The notes: generated by a model not told the origin, from the sequence alone. Shown: positions 1-9,019, counted from the stretch's first letter. The stretch: DNA of 64,000 nt from CAZJQT01 sp964548655 (GCA_964548655.1 CAZJQT010000002.1:1-64000); one strand, 5' to 3'. Translations and numbers: made by a program.

Positions 1-292
1 CAGCACCGGTAATCATGTTTTTGACATAGTCAGCGTGACCTGGCATGTCAACGTGCGCATAGTGGCGCTTTTCTGATTCATATTCTTGGTGAGAAGTAGC
101 GATCGTGATGCCACGAGCTTTTTCCTCTGGCGCATTGTCAATCTCGTCATATTTGACTGGTTTGTTGACTTCGCTAGGTAATTTCTTAGCTAATACGCTT
201 GTAATAGCGGCGGTTAGAGTTGTTTTACCGTGGTCAACATGGCCCATTGTTCCAACGTTGACGTGTGGCTTACTACGATCAAAATCTGCCAT
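1..292 (-). CDS. tuf: Elongation factor Tu, N-terminal part (cut by window edge)
   Basis: EF-Tu is the GTPase that delivers aminoacyl-tRNA to the ribosome. Only the first 97 residues are in the window. The G1 P-loop GHVDHGKT, the switch I region ending in RGITIATSHQEYE, and the G3 motif DMPGH followed by ADYVKNMITGA are all visible. G3 has Met where most bacteria have Cys (DCPGH). The start ATG has an AGGAG Shine-Dalgarno site seven bases upstream. It is the last gene of the rpoB-rpoC-rpsL-rpsG-fusA-tuf run, and also has its own promoter (357-385). The C-terminal domains, including G4 and G5, lie outside the window. Confidence 0.97.
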   Translation of the reverse strand, partial: MADFDRSKPHVNVGTMGHVDHGKTTLTAAITSVLAKKLPSEVNKPVKYDEIDNAPEEKARGITIATSHQEYESEKRHYAHVDMPGHADYVKNMITGA

Positions 293-356
293 TCTTGTCT
301 CCTAAAGTTTATTAATTAAGCACGAGCAATAGCAACACCCATGCGGATACCGTAAC

Positions 357-385
357 ATGTTAGCTTATCTTAAGAAGTTTGTAAA
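357..385 (-). promoter_or_regulatory. tuf promoter
   Basis: On the minus strand, TTTACA (380-385) is separated by 17 bases from TAACAT (357-362). This predicts a transcript start near 350 and a leader of about 57 bases carrying the AGGAG ribosome site of tuf. It would let tuf be transcribed independently of the long upstream operon. Confidence 0.6.
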
Positions 386-388
386 GGG

Positions 389-688
389 TTAATCTATGGT
401 CTCGGTCGATATAAATTCAGTGCTTGTTAGGCCTGTGCCATCGGGGGAGTGAAGTGACGCATTAATAATCAGTCCACAAATCCGTGGGTTTACGCCCTCA
501 CTTTTTACTGCTCCTTCACAATGATAAGTTGCCCTCACCAAACTTACATCCTCGGCAGTGAATGGTAATTGATCCTGGCTGTCTTCAATGACTTCAATTA
601 GTTCACCGACTGCTTTCTCTACTTGAAGAAAAGGGTTGCATTTGCACTCGTGCGATGAGATGCCAGAAATACTCAATTCAAAAGCCAT
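389..688 (-). CDS. Hypothetical protein, 99 aa, cysteine-containing
   Basis: I recognise no family. The protein has a CKC pair near residues 15-17 and two further cysteines in the middle, is acidic, and has no signal peptide or membrane segment. A clear AAGGAG site six bases before the ATG supports translation. It lies between fusA and tuf, codirectional with the str operon, and is one of six small unknown genes threaded through it. A role linked to translation is possible only by context. Confidence 0.6.
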   Translation of the reverse strand: MAFELSISGISSHECKCNPFLQVEKAVGELIEVIEDSQDQLPFTAEDVSLVRATYHCEGAVKSEGVNPRICGLIINASLHSPDGTGLTSTEFISTETID

Positions 689-766
689 AAGTAACTCCTT
701 TTACATTGATGAAGTATCTGAGCTCCACCCAAAAAACGCAAGCTTAAGAAATTTGATCTAATAAAC

Positions 767-994
767 TTAAAGAATTATATCTTCTTTTTTAACGGGGCAT
801 TTTAGAACTGCTGGACATCTTTGTGCCATAGATCCAGTGACAATAGCTCCGTTAGTACAAAGCAAAATTACCTCTCCAACTAATTTTGCTGATGGTTTGG
901 AGTTGACAGCACCATTTTGCTCAACAATTGAACCTTGTTCTATAAGTTCGCGACCGATTACACAAGGACAGCCATTTTTAGCTTCGAGTTTCAT
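767..994 (-). CDS. Hypothetical protein, 75 aa, five cysteines
   Basis: Unknown small protein with a GCPC motif near residues 8-11 and single cysteines at about 47, 60 and 66, which could bind a metal. I chose the ATG at 994 because a promoter (TTGCAT at 1025-1030, 17-base spacer, TACTGT at 1002-1007) ends seven bases before it, which would give a leaderless mRNA. An upstream TTG at 1030 would place the start inside the -35 box. It belongs to the set of unknown genes between fusA and tuf. Confidence 0.5.
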   Translation of the reverse strand: MKLEAKNGCPCVIGRELIEQGSIVEQNGAVNSKPSAKLVGEVILLCTNGAIVTGSMAQRCPAVLKCPVKKEDIIL

Positions 995-1043
995 ATCTAG
1001 AACAGTAGTTGAAAGACTTTTAGTATGCAAGCTTAAGAACTGT

Positions 1044-1274
1044 TTACTTGCGCGATTGAGCTAGTTCCAATGCAGCTTGATCAAGGATGTGTTGTTGACG
1101 TAAAGCTTGGTAAGAGTCTGGGCCGTTTTCAACAATCATGTGAGCCAGGACTGTGTTTGCTAGCCTAAATCTTACTAAAGCCTCTTTGGCAGGTTGTTCT
1201 AATTGCATTAAGTCACCTTCTGAACCATATAGTGCTTGTGGTGATTCGGGCAATCCGTTTCTACGCGCAGTCAT
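1044..1274 (-). CDS. Hypothetical protein, 76 aa
   Basis: Unknown small, soluble, mostly helical protein rich in Ala, Leu and Gln; no cysteines and no membrane segment. Its ATG overlaps the stop of the upstream 112-aa gene by four bases (ATGA), so the two are probably translationally coupled and their products may work together. It is part of the fusA-tuf interval. Confidence 0.6.
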   Translation of the reverse strand: MTARRNGLPESPQALYGSEGDLMQLEQPAKEALVRFRLANTVLAHMIVENGPDSYQALRQQHILDQAALELAQSRK

Positions 1275-1609
1275 TTATTTAACCTTTCTGCAAGGATAGC
1301 TTCGGCGTCTTCAACGCCGGCGGTTTTATCATTTATGGCTGTTCTGAATTGATTACGATCGTAGTAAGCCATGGGTCCTAAGATAACGTAGACGCCAGCG
1401 GTGTGGATCATTTGCGCCGCTGCTTTGGTGAAGCCCTTTAGCATATCAGCATGTAAAACACCGAACACTTCTTTGCCCCTAACGTTGAGTGTTGTCTCAA
1501 ATTCATTAGCTGCCAGATCCAAATTTGCCAACTCAATATCTAAAGCAGCACTAACGTCAACATAGCGTTGAGCTGTTTCTACTACTTGGTCGTTTTCTAG
1601 TCTTGTCAT
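1271..1609 (-). CDS. Hypothetical protein, 112 aa
   Basis: Unknown soluble protein. The first 60 residues look like an amphipathic helix, followed by a hydrophobic stretch around residues 70-80 (AGVYVILGPMAYYDR). It starts six bases after the fusA stop and its stop overlaps the next gene by four bases, so it is an operon member behind fusA. Nothing in the sequence identifies a function. Confidence 0.6.
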   Translation of the reverse strand: MTRLENDQVVETAQRYVDVSAALDIELANLDLAANEFETTLNVRGKEVFGVLHADMLKGFTKAAAQMIHTAGVYVILGPMAYYDRNQFRTAINDKTAGVEDAEAILAERLNK

Positions 1610-1615
1610 AATGGG

Positions 1616-3703
1616 TTATTTACTCTTCTTGGCAATTATAGCTTCAGCGACGTTATTTGGCACATCGGCGTAGTGGTCCAGTTCCATGCTGGAACTAGCT
1701 CGACCCTGGGTCATACTACGCAGGTTAGTGGTGTAGCCGAACATTTCGCCAAGGGGTACAAAAGCGGTAATTTCTTTGATTCCAGGATTCAAATCTTCCA
1801 TAGATTCTACCCGTCCACGCTTGGAGTTTAGGTCGCCAATAACGTCACCCATGCTACTTTCAGGTGTGACAACGACGATTTTCATAATAGGTTCTAGCAG
1901 CACTGGCTTTGCGGCCTTAAAGCCACTCTGGAAAGCCATCGATCCAGCAATTGAGAAAGCCATTTCACTGGAGTCAACATCGTGGTAACTACCATCGTAA
2001 ATCTCTGCCTTGATATCAACCACCGGATAACCAGCAATGACACCGTTGCTCATAGCTTCTTCTATACCTTTGCGAACAGCTGGGATGTATTCTGACGGGA
2101 CAATACCACCCTTGATAGAGTTGATGAATTCAAAGCCTTTACCGGCTTCATTTTGTGACAAGCGCAACCAAACGTGACCATACTGACCACGGCCACCGGT
2201 TTGACGGATGTATTTACCTTCGGCTTCAACACCGTCTTTGCGAATAGTCTCGCGGTAAGCCACCTGTGGCTGGCCAACATTAGCCTCAACCGTAAATTCG
2301 CGCTTCATCCTATCAACAATAATGTCCAAATGGAGCTCGCCCATGCCGGAAATGATAGTCTGGCCAGTTTCATCGTCCACTTTTATGCAGAAAGTTGGGT
2401 CTTCCTCGGCCAATCTTTGCAAAGCCAATGACATCTTTTCTTGATCAGATTTAGTCTTGGGCTCAATGGCGATGCTAACTGGTGGTTCCGGGAAAGTAAT
2501 ACTTTCTAGAACTATCGGGCTAGTTGGGTCGCTCAAGGTATTGCCAGTTGTCGTGCCTTTTAGACCAACAATAGCGGCGATGTCGCCAGCGCTGACTTCG
2601 TTAACGTCTTCACGCTTGTCAGCTTGCATTCTAACGATGCGGCCAACGCGTTCTTTGTCACCAGTTGAGCTATTTAGTATGTAGCTACCGGCTACTAATT
2701 TGCCCGAATATACACGGAAATAAGCTAGCTTACCTACAAATGGGTCAGTAGCAATTTTGAATGCCAGGGCGGCAAAAGGTTCGGCCTCATCCGGCTGGCG
2801 TTCAATCTCGTCACCAGTCTTAGTGTGAGTTCCCCAGGTTGCGCCGCGGTCCTGAGGACTTGGCAAATAATCAACCACCATATCTAGGACTTTTTCTACA
2901 ATCACACCACGGCCATCACCACCCGTAACTGGGAAAAACTTACCAGAAAGTGTAGCGACCCGGATAGCATGTTTGATCTCCTCAGTTGTCAAGCCGTCTT
3001 CACCCACTTCAAAGTACTTCTCCAGCGTTTTCTCGTCTTCGGCGACAGCGTTTTCAATTAGTAAGCTGCGATACTTCTTGACCTGATCCATCATGTCAGC
3101 TGGGATTTCGCCCTCTACTAACTCGTGGTCAGTGAAATCTTTGTAGCTGTAGGCTTTCATGTCGACCAGGTCGACAACGCCGTTAATCTTCTGCTCAAAA
3201 CCAATTGGCAAATGGACTGGAAAAGCGTGCTTGCTCAAACGATGGTGAATAGAATCAAGTGATTTATAAAAGTCGCCACCGGTTTGGTTGATCTTGTTGA
3301 TAAAGCAGATACGTGGCACACCGTATTTGTCAGCCTGGCGCCACACAGTTTCGGACTGTGACTCCACGCCCATCTTACCGTCGAAGACTACTACGGCACC
3401 ATCAAGGACGCGCAGAGAACGCTCGACTTCAACTGTAAAGTCAATGTGTCCAGGTGTGTCAATAATGTTGATCTGGTGGTCTTTCCAATAGCAAGTGACG
3501 GCAGCCGAAACAATAGTAATGCCACGTTCACGCTCCTGAGCCATCCAGTCGGTAGTCGTTTCACCCTCATGAACGGCACCAATCTTATGTTTTAGGCCAG
3601 TGCGGTACAGAATACCTTCGGTAGTGGTTGTTTTGCCGGCATCAATATGAGCAATAATGCCAATATTACGAATTTTGTCCATTGTGTGTTTCTTAGTTGC
3701 CAT
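1616..3703 (-). CDS. fusA: Translation elongation factor G, with altered G4 and G5 motifs
   Basis: EF-G is the translocase GTPase of the ribosome. The 695-residue length and domain order (GTPase, beta-barrel, domains III-V) are normal. G1 is AHIDAGKT (18-25), switch I ends RGITI, and G3 is DTPGH (82-86). Two guanine-recognition motifs are unusual: G4 reads NKIN (136-139) where EF-G has NKMD, and the G5 region near 260-266 reads TGGDGRG where EF-G has GSAxKN. The rest, including the C-terminal domain, aligns along its full length, so this is not a pseudogene. It sits in the canonical place between rpsG and tuf. Whether nucleotide specificity is changed cannot be told from sequence alone. Confidence 0.95.
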   Translation of the reverse strand: MATKKHTMDKIRNIGIIAHIDAGKTTTTEGILYRTGLKHKIGAVHEGETTTDWMAQERERGITIVSAAVTCYWKDHQINIIDTPGHIDFTVEVERSLRVLDGAVVVFDGKMGVESQSETVWRQADKYGVPRICFINKINQTGGDFYKSLDSIHHRLSKHAFPVHLPIGFEQKINGVVDLVDMKAYSYKDFTDHELVEGEIPADMMDQVKKYRSLLIENAVAEDEKTLEKYFEVGEDGLTTEEIKHAIRVATLSGKFFPVTGGDGRGVIVEKVLDMVVDYLPSPQDRGATWGTHTKTGDEIERQPDEAEPFAALAFKIATDPFVGKLAYFRVYSGKLVAGSYILNSSTGDKERVGRIVRMQADKREDVNEVSAGDIAAIVGLKGTTTGNTLSDPTSPIVLESITFPEPPVSIAIEPKTKSDQEKMSLALQRLAEEDPTFCIKVDDETGQTIISGMGELHLDIIVDRMKREFTVEANVGQPQVAYRETIRKDGVEAEGKYIRQTGGRGQYGHVWLRLSQNEAGKGFEFINSIKGGIVPSEYIPAVRKGIEEAMSNGVIAGYPVVDIKAEIYDGSYHDVDSSEMAFSIAGSMAFQSGFKAAKPVLLEPIMKIVVVTPESSMGDVIGDLNSKRGRVESMEDLNPGIKEITAFVPLGEMFGYTTNLRSMTQGRASSSMELDHYADVPNNVAEAIIAKKSK

Positions 3704-3713
3704 AGCGGATTCC

Positions 3714-4031
3714 TTATTGGGTATTTAATTTTAAGTACATTTGACCAGCTGAAAGTCGACATCCCAAATTTTGTTGAGACCTGACAAAACCATACATAAG
3801 CAGATCATGGAGTTGTTTCTGTGCATCCAAAGCCAGACCTGAACTTGGTTCTAATGTTTGCAACTTTTCAAACGACTCATTTCCGTCCGATTCTATGATC
3901 ACTTCTTTCCAAGCACCCTCTAGAGTCGCTTCCGCCCCTGAATCAAGTGCCTTCTTTATGTCAGAAAAATTCTTGCGACATTCTTCAGCAATTTCTCCAG
4001 TACAAAATTCACAAGACGCACTTACAGACAT
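3714..4031 (-). CDS. Hypothetical protein, 105 aa, N-terminal cysteine cluster
   Basis: Unknown protein beginning MSVSASCEFCTGEIAEEC: three cysteines (CxxC plus a third eight residues later) in the first 20 residues could form a metal site or a disulfide. The remainder is soluble and helical with one late Cys. I chose the ATG at 4031, one base after the rpsG stop; upstream codons in the same frame lie inside rpsG. It is an operon member between rpsG and fusA. Confidence 0.6.
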   Translation of the reverse strand: MSVSASCEFCTGEIAEECRKNFSDIKKALDSGAEATLEGAWKEVIIESDGNESFEKLQTLEPSSGLALDAQKQLHDLLMYGFVRSQQNLGCRLSAGQMYLKLNTQ

Positions 4032-4032
4032 G

Positions 4033-4512
4033 TTAATACCTAGCGAAGTGAGCGAAAGCGCGGTTAGCCTCAGCCATTTTGTGCGTATCTTCGCGTTTCT
4101 TAACTGCTGTTCCAGCATTGTTATAAGCATCAATTAACTCTAAGGCTAGACGGTCTTCCATACTCATGCCTTTGCGCGCCCGAGCGGCAGCTACAAACCA
4201 CATCATTGTCAGGTGAGTTTGGCGTTGGCCTTTGACCTCAAACGGGATTTGGTAGTTAGCACCACCAACGCGGCGCGACCTAGTTTCCATCTGCGGCTGA
4301 ATGTTCTTCATGGCTACTTCAAAAACTTCCAAAGGATTCTGGACTTTAACCTTGTCAGCTGCCTTTTGCATACCGCCGTAAACTAGCTTTTCAGCTAACT
4401 GCTTTTTCCCATTTAACATAACGCGGTTAATCAACCTTTGAACCAAGACAGAGTTATATAGACGGTCTGGCTGGATATCACGGACTAGGGATTTGGTGAC
4501 TTTACGAGGCAT
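4033..4512 (-). CDS. rpsG: 30S ribosomal protein S7
   Basis: S7 nucleates assembly of the 30S head and lines the E site. The protein (159 aa from the second of two adjacent ATGs) begins MPRK and contains the conserved RVGGANYQIPFEV segment around residue 80 and the C-terminal RANRAFAHFARY tail. The second ATG is preferred because GGAG lies six bases before it; the ATG at 4515 would be only three bases from it. It follows orf76 with a slight overlap and precedes orf105 and fusA. Confidence 0.97.
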   Translation of the reverse strand: MPRKVTKSLVRDIQPDRLYNSVLVQRLINRVMLNGKKQLAEKLVYGGMQKAADKVKVQNPLEVFEVAMKNIQPQMETRSRRVGGANYQIPFEVKGQRQTHLTMMWFVAAARARKGMSMEDRLALELIDAYNNAGTAVKKREDTHKMAEANRAFAHFARY

Positions 4513-4732
4513 CATTCTCTCCAGCTCGATGCAGAATACTTGTTATCACAGCGCTTGCAGCTTGGTCAAATGGGCAAACATCTCTAGATATATGGACAGC
4601 AGTGGCTAGTTTCTGTTTATCAAAAGTGTCTTTGCACACTTCAATAAAGATTCTAGTTTGATCGTCAGACATGTCATCAAACCGCCACTTGTTACATTGT
4701 CCTCTTTCACAGAGAGTTAGCTTATCAGGCAT
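4502..4732 (-). CDS. Hypothetical protein, 76 aa, between rpsL and rpsG
   Basis: Unknown small protein with cysteines near residues 8, 13, 33 and 53. The start ATG at 4732 is one base after the rpsL stop and the stop overlaps the beginning of rpsG, leaving no room for a separate promoter, so it must be cotranscribed with rpsL and rpsG. Larger in-frame extensions lie inside rpsL and were not used. No known family was recognised. Confidence 0.6.
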   Translation of the reverse strand: MPDKLTLCERGQCNKWRFDDMSDDQTRIFIEVCKDTFDKQKLATAVHISRDVCPFDQAASAVITSILHRAGENDAS

Positions 4733-4733
4733 C

Positions 4734-5144
4734 TTATTTGCCCTTCTTCGTGCCGTACTTAGAACGGCCCTGTTTGCGGTTTTGAACACCCTGAAGGTCA
4801 AGCGAACCACGCACGATGTGATAACGCACACCCGGAAGATCTTTAACACGGCCACCGCGGACTAAAACCACAGCGTGCTCTTGCAAATTGTGACCTTCAC
4901 CACCAATGTATGCCCAAACTTCATAGCCGTTGGTTAAACGCACACGGGCAACCTTGCGTAGAGCCGAGTTAGGTTTCTTAGGTGTTTTGGTAGTCACCTT
5001 GACGCAAACACCACGCTTAAACGGAGCTGGTTTTTCATAGTTACGAGTTTTGAGGTTATTTACCACACGCATCATAGCCGGCGACTTGGTCTTGTGGGTC
5101 ACCTTTACACGCGGCTTGCGGACTAATTGGTTGATGGTTGGCAA
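4734..5144 (-). CDS. rpsL: 30S ribosomal protein S12
   Basis: S12 sits at the decoding centre. The 136-residue protein has the conserved TPKKPNSALRK loop (streptomycin site, with the wild-type second Lys) and the KDLPGVRYH loop, whose Asp is the usual site of beta-methylthiolation. The first 30 residues are typical. It starts 41 bases after rpoC ends, so rpoBC and the str genes look like a single transcription unit. Confidence 0.98.
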   Translation of the reverse strand: MPTINQLVRKPRVKVTHKTKSPAMMRVVNNLKTRNYEKPAPFKRGVCVKVTTKTPKKPNSALRKVARVRLTNGYEVWAYIGGEGHNLQEHAVVLVRGGRVKDLPGVRYHIVRGSLDLQGVQNRKQGRSKYGTKKGK

Positions 5145-5185
5145 TTTATATTCCTCTTATTCTTCTTTAAAACTCGGTAATTCTA

Positions 5186-8100
5186 TCAGTTTTCCTCAGA
5201 TGAATCAACCATGTAGGTCTGTTCGTTATCTTCAACGTCATCAGCTGCGTTGTAGTTATAGCCAGTACCAACTGGGATACGGCGCCCTAGGATAACGTTC
5301 TCTTTGAGGCCAAACAGTTTGTCGACTTTACCACTGGTAGCAGCACCAATCAGTACGCGGGTAGTGTCCTGGAAACTGGCGGCACTTAGGAATGAATCTG
5401 TGCTTAGAGAAGCTTTGGTGATACCAAGCAGTAGTTGGTTAAATTTAGCCGGTGTTTTCTTGGCGTTAGCTAGCTGTTCGTTGGTTTCAAAAACGGCCAG
5501 TTTGCTAACAATATCACCAGTTACAAACTCGCTATCGCCAGACTCTTCTATTTGAACGCGGCTAAACATCTGACGGACGATGATCTCAAGGTGTTTGTCG
5601 GAAATGTTCTGACCCTGGGCGGCAAATATCCTGAGGATCTCGTTCATGATGTAGCGCTGGGTAGCTTCAATACCTTGCAGGCGCATTAGTTCTTGCAAGT
5701 TAATAGAACCATTAGTTAAGCGCTGACCGGCTACGACATGGTCGCCGTCTTTGACCATCATCTGTTTGAAGCTAGGGATTTCGTAACGCACCAGACCCTT
5801 ACCGCTAGGCACAATGATTATGGACTTGTTAGTGACTTCAGCTTTACCGCTGATGGTAGCCACGATTGGTTCGCTACCTTCTTCGTCAGCCGCCAGGACA
5901 TCGCCAACCGTGACATCACTGCCACTGGCAATACGCGGTGTGCGGCCACCAAGTTTGATTTCAACTTTGGTTTCATCGTCAGCTGTGATCTGGACAACGT
6001 AGTGTTCGCCCTCTTCCCAAGTGGCAGCCGTACCAGTAATATCAGACAGATAAGCCACACCTTTTGGTGTGCGGACTTCGAACAACTCTTCAACACGGCT
6101 AAGACCCTGGGCGGTATCATCGGCCACAACCGCACCTGAACGGTGCTTGGAGTCAAGGCTCAACTGAGTGCCAGGCTCACCAATACTCTGGGCGGCGATA
6201 ACACCAATAGGATGATGCGACTCAACTAAGAGCCCGGTTGCCGGATCAGTACCGTAAGACAGTTGCGGTACACCACGCACGGAAGTTGCAGACAAGGCAC
6301 TCATGATTTTTACACCATCGAGTTTCTTATCAGCCTCAATCTTGGCGGCGGCTTCTGGGGTTATTAGCTGGTGTTGTTTGACTATGCCTTTAACGGTATC
6401 AGCTGCGTAACGACCTTCAAGGCGTGAAGCGTAGCTAACGCCAATCTCCTCAGCATCGGCGCGTAACATTGAAAAGCCCGGGTCAGTCGTGTCATCGTCA
6501 ATCGTGAAGACGTCTTGAGAAACGTCCACTAAGCGTCGAGTTAGATAGCCAGCGTCGGCAGTCTTAAGGGCAATGTCAATTAGGGCTTTGCGGGTTCCAC
6601 GGGTACCGGTGAAATATTCTAGAGGTGTTAGACCTTGAACATAGCCAGACTTGATCGGCAGCTCAATCGCGCGACCGGTAGCATCAGAAAAGACACCTAG
6701 CATACCAACGGACATTTTCATCTGCGAGATGTTACCACGAGCACCAGAGGTGATGGTGATAGCCATGGTCGATTCGTCATCTTCCATTTGTTTGGCCAAG
6801 AGATCTTGGACATGGGTATCAATCTTTGTCCAATTGTCGACGGTCAAACGGTAGCGTTCATCTTCAGTGATGAAACCTTGTTCAAACTGGCCAGAGATAG
6901 CAGCGGCTCGGTCTTCTCCACCTGCCAAAATCTTGTCCATTTCTGGGATCTCAGCAAAGTCACTCATCCCCATCGATAGACCGGATTGGGTAGCAAACCT
7001 AAAGCCAATGTCTTTTAGGTCGTCGGCTACTTCAGCCGTGCGGGCTTGGCCGTATTTTTGGTAAACCTTGCCCATGACATTTGCTAACTTCTTTTTGGTC
7101 ATCGGCTCATCTTGGAATGCAAAGTCTTCTGGCAAAATTTCGTTGAAGAGTAAGCGGCCCAAAGTGGTTTCACGGACAGACCCACGGAAAAGTACTTTTA
7201 CGCGGCCCTGCAATGTCATAACACCGTTATCATAGGCCATCAAAGCTTCTTCAAGGCTTGAATACGTATGAGATTCTTTAGAACTACCTGGTTTTTCATA
7301 GGTTAAGTAGTAACAACCCAGCACGATGTCTTGCTCAATATGGAGGATTGGTGAGCCATCGGCTGGTTTTAGCAAGTTCTTGCTACTGGCCATGATGTCG
7401 CCAGCTTCTTTTTGAGCTTCGTCAGACAGAGGTAAATGAACCGCCATCTGGTCACCATCGAAGTCAGCGTTAAAGCCCTTACAAACCAATGGGTGCAGTT
7501 GGATAGCACGGCCTTCAATTAGCACCGGCTGGAAAGCCTGAATACTAAGACGGTGCAAAGATGGCGCACGGTTGAGTAAAACGTATTTGCCCTTGATAAC
7601 TTCATCAAGTGCGTCCCAAACTTCGTTCTCGCCAGTCTCGATCATGCGGGTAGCCGAACGGATGTTGTGGGCAAATTCGTTAGTAATTAACCAACCAATC
7701 ACAAAAGGCTTAAACAGCTCTAGAGCCATCATTTTAGGCAGACCACATTGATAGATCTTAAGTTCCGGTCCGGCGACAATAACTGAACGACCAGAGTAGT
7801 CAACGCGCTTACCTAGTAAGTTCTGACGGAAACGACCTTGTTTGCCCTTGAGCATGTCACTTAGGGACTTTAGGCGTCGTCTTTGGCCAGTCGCAGCTAC
7901 GGCGCGGCCACTTCTGGCGTTATTATTGTCAATCAAGGCATCAACCGCTTCTTGCAACATACGCTGCTCGTTGCGGCGGATGACTTCTGGTGCGTTAAGT
8001 TCAATCAGTTTCTTCAGGCGGTTATTACGGTTAATAACGCGGCGGTAAAGATCGTTTAAATCACTGGTCGCAAAACGTCCACCTGTCAGTTGAACCATTG

Positions 8101-9019
8101 GCCTGAGGTCCGGTGGGATAACCGGTAGAACGCTAACACACATGCTGCTAGGCTTGATGCCAGCCCGTTGCATGTTCTCTAGCAAACGTAGGCGCTTCAT
8201 GAGGTTTTTCTTGCGCTGACCTTTAGTTTCGTCGGCTTCTTTGCTTAGTCGCTTGATTAGCTCGCTCAGATCAATCTCATCTAATAGGTCTTTTAGAGCA
8301 GCGCCACCCATCCCAACTTCAATCAGTTCAGACAACTCGTCAGGCAAGGCACGGTATTCATTCTCGCTAATCAGATTAAATTTAGCCAAGCTAGTAAGTT
8401 GCGTCTTGAACTCTTCAAACTCAGCTTGGACTTCTTCTTGCTCTTTAGTTTGAGCTTCAGCGATCGCCTTAACGTTAGCGCCATCTTTTTTGGCTTCAGC
8501 TTCGTGACGTGCTTTGATAGCTTCTTTGGCGGCGGCAAATTCGGCTTCTTTATCGGCTAAGATCTGTCCGAGTTTGTCGGCGTCAACTTTCTTAATGATG
8601 TAATTAGCAAAGTAAGCTACGCGCTCTAGGTTTTTGACAGTCATGCCCAAGAGTAAGCCAATAGTTGATGGTGTACCACGCAGAAACCAAATGTGCGCGA
8701 CCGGGCTAGCTAGGTTAATGTGACCCATGCGCTCACGTCGCACAATGGCGCGGGTGACAATCTCGCCATTTTTATCAACGGCAGCTTCTCTAGATCTAAC
8801 ACCTTTGTATTTGGCGTCGTGAGGGTTGATGTCCTTGACTGGGCCAAAGATACGTTCACAAAATAGACCGTCACGCTCTGGTTTCTGGGTACGGTAGTTG
8901 ATGGTTTCTGGTTTAGTAACCTCGCCATAACTCCACTCTAAGATGTCGTCGGCACCGGCAACTGCCAGTCGAACAGCATCAAAATCAGCAATATCAGTTC
9001 CGTAGCTATAGCGTTTCAT
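5186..9019 (-). CDS. rpoC: RNA polymerase subunit beta', lacking both zinc sites
   Basis: Catalytic subunit of RNA polymerase, 1277 aa. The active-site NADFDGD motif is present near residue 518, as are the lid/rudder region (LLGKRVDYSGRSVIV) and the bridge helix region (ALKTADAGYLTRRLVDV). The N-terminal zinc ribbon is missing: after LFCERIFGPVKD the four cysteines are replaced (NPHDAKYK and AVDKNG). The C-terminal zinc site (normally four Cys just before GVIAAQSIGEPGTQL) also has none. In the trigger loop the usual TMRTFH reads SLDSKH near residue 957, keeping only the catalytic His. Its ATG overlaps the rpoB stop by one base (TAATG). Confidence 0.97.
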   Translation of the reverse strand: MKRYSYGTDIADFDAVRLAVAGADDILEWSYGEVTKPETINYRTQKPERDGLFCERIFGPVKDINPHDAKYKGVRSREAAVDKNGEIVTRAIVRRERMGHINLASPVAHIWFLRGTPSTIGLLLGMTVKNLERVAYFANYIIKKVDADKLGQILADKEAEFAAAKEAIKARHEAEAKKDGANVKAIAEAQTKEQEEVQAEFEEFKTQLTSLAKFNLISENEYRALPDELSELIEVGMGGAALKDLLDEIDLSELIKRLSKEADETKGQRKKNLMKRLRLLENMQRAGIKPSSMCVSVLPVIPPDLRPMVQLTGGRFATSDLNDLYRRVINRNNRLKKLIELNAPEVIRRNEQRMLQEAVDALIDNNNARSGRAVAATGQRRRLKSLSDMLKGKQGRFRQNLLGKRVDYSGRSVIVAGPELKIYQCGLPKMMALELFKPFVIGWLITNEFAHNIRSATRMIETGENEVWDALDEVIKGKYVLLNRAPSLHRLSIQAFQPVLIEGRAIQLHPLVCKGFNADFDGDQMAVHLPLSDEAQKEAGDIMASSKNLLKPADGSPILHIEQDIVLGCYYLTYEKPGSSKESHTYSSLEEALMAYDNGVMTLQGRVKVLFRGSVRETTLGRLLFNEILPEDFAFQDEPMTKKKLANVMGKVYQKYGQARTAEVADDLKDIGFRFATQSGLSMGMSDFAEIPEMDKILAGGEDRAAAISGQFEQGFITEDERYRLTVDNWTKIDTHVQDLLAKQMEDDESTMAITITSGARGNISQMKMSVGMLGVFSDATGRAIELPIKSGYVQGLTPLEYFTGTRGTRKALIDIALKTADAGYLTRRLVDVSQDVFTIDDDTTDPGFSMLRADAEEIGVSYASRLEGRYAADTVKGIVKQHQLITPEAAAKIEADKKLDGVKIMSALSATSVRGVPQLSYGTDPATGLLVESHHPIGVIAAQSIGEPGTQLSLDSKHRSGAVVADDTAQGLSRVEELFEVRTPKGVAYLSDITGTAATWEEGEHYVVQITADDETKVEIKLGGRTPRIASGSDVTVGDVLAADEEGSEPIVATISGKAEVTNKSIIIVPSGKGLVRYEIPSFKQMMVKDGDHVVAGQRLTNGSINLQELMRLQGIEATQRYIMNEILRIFAAQGQNISDKHLEIIVRQMFSRVQIEESGDSEFVTGDIVSKLAVFETNEQLANAKKTPAKFNQLLLGITKASLSTDSFLSAASFQDTTRVLIGAATSGKVDKLFGLKENVILGRRIPVGTGYNYNAADDVEDNEQTYMVDSSEEN

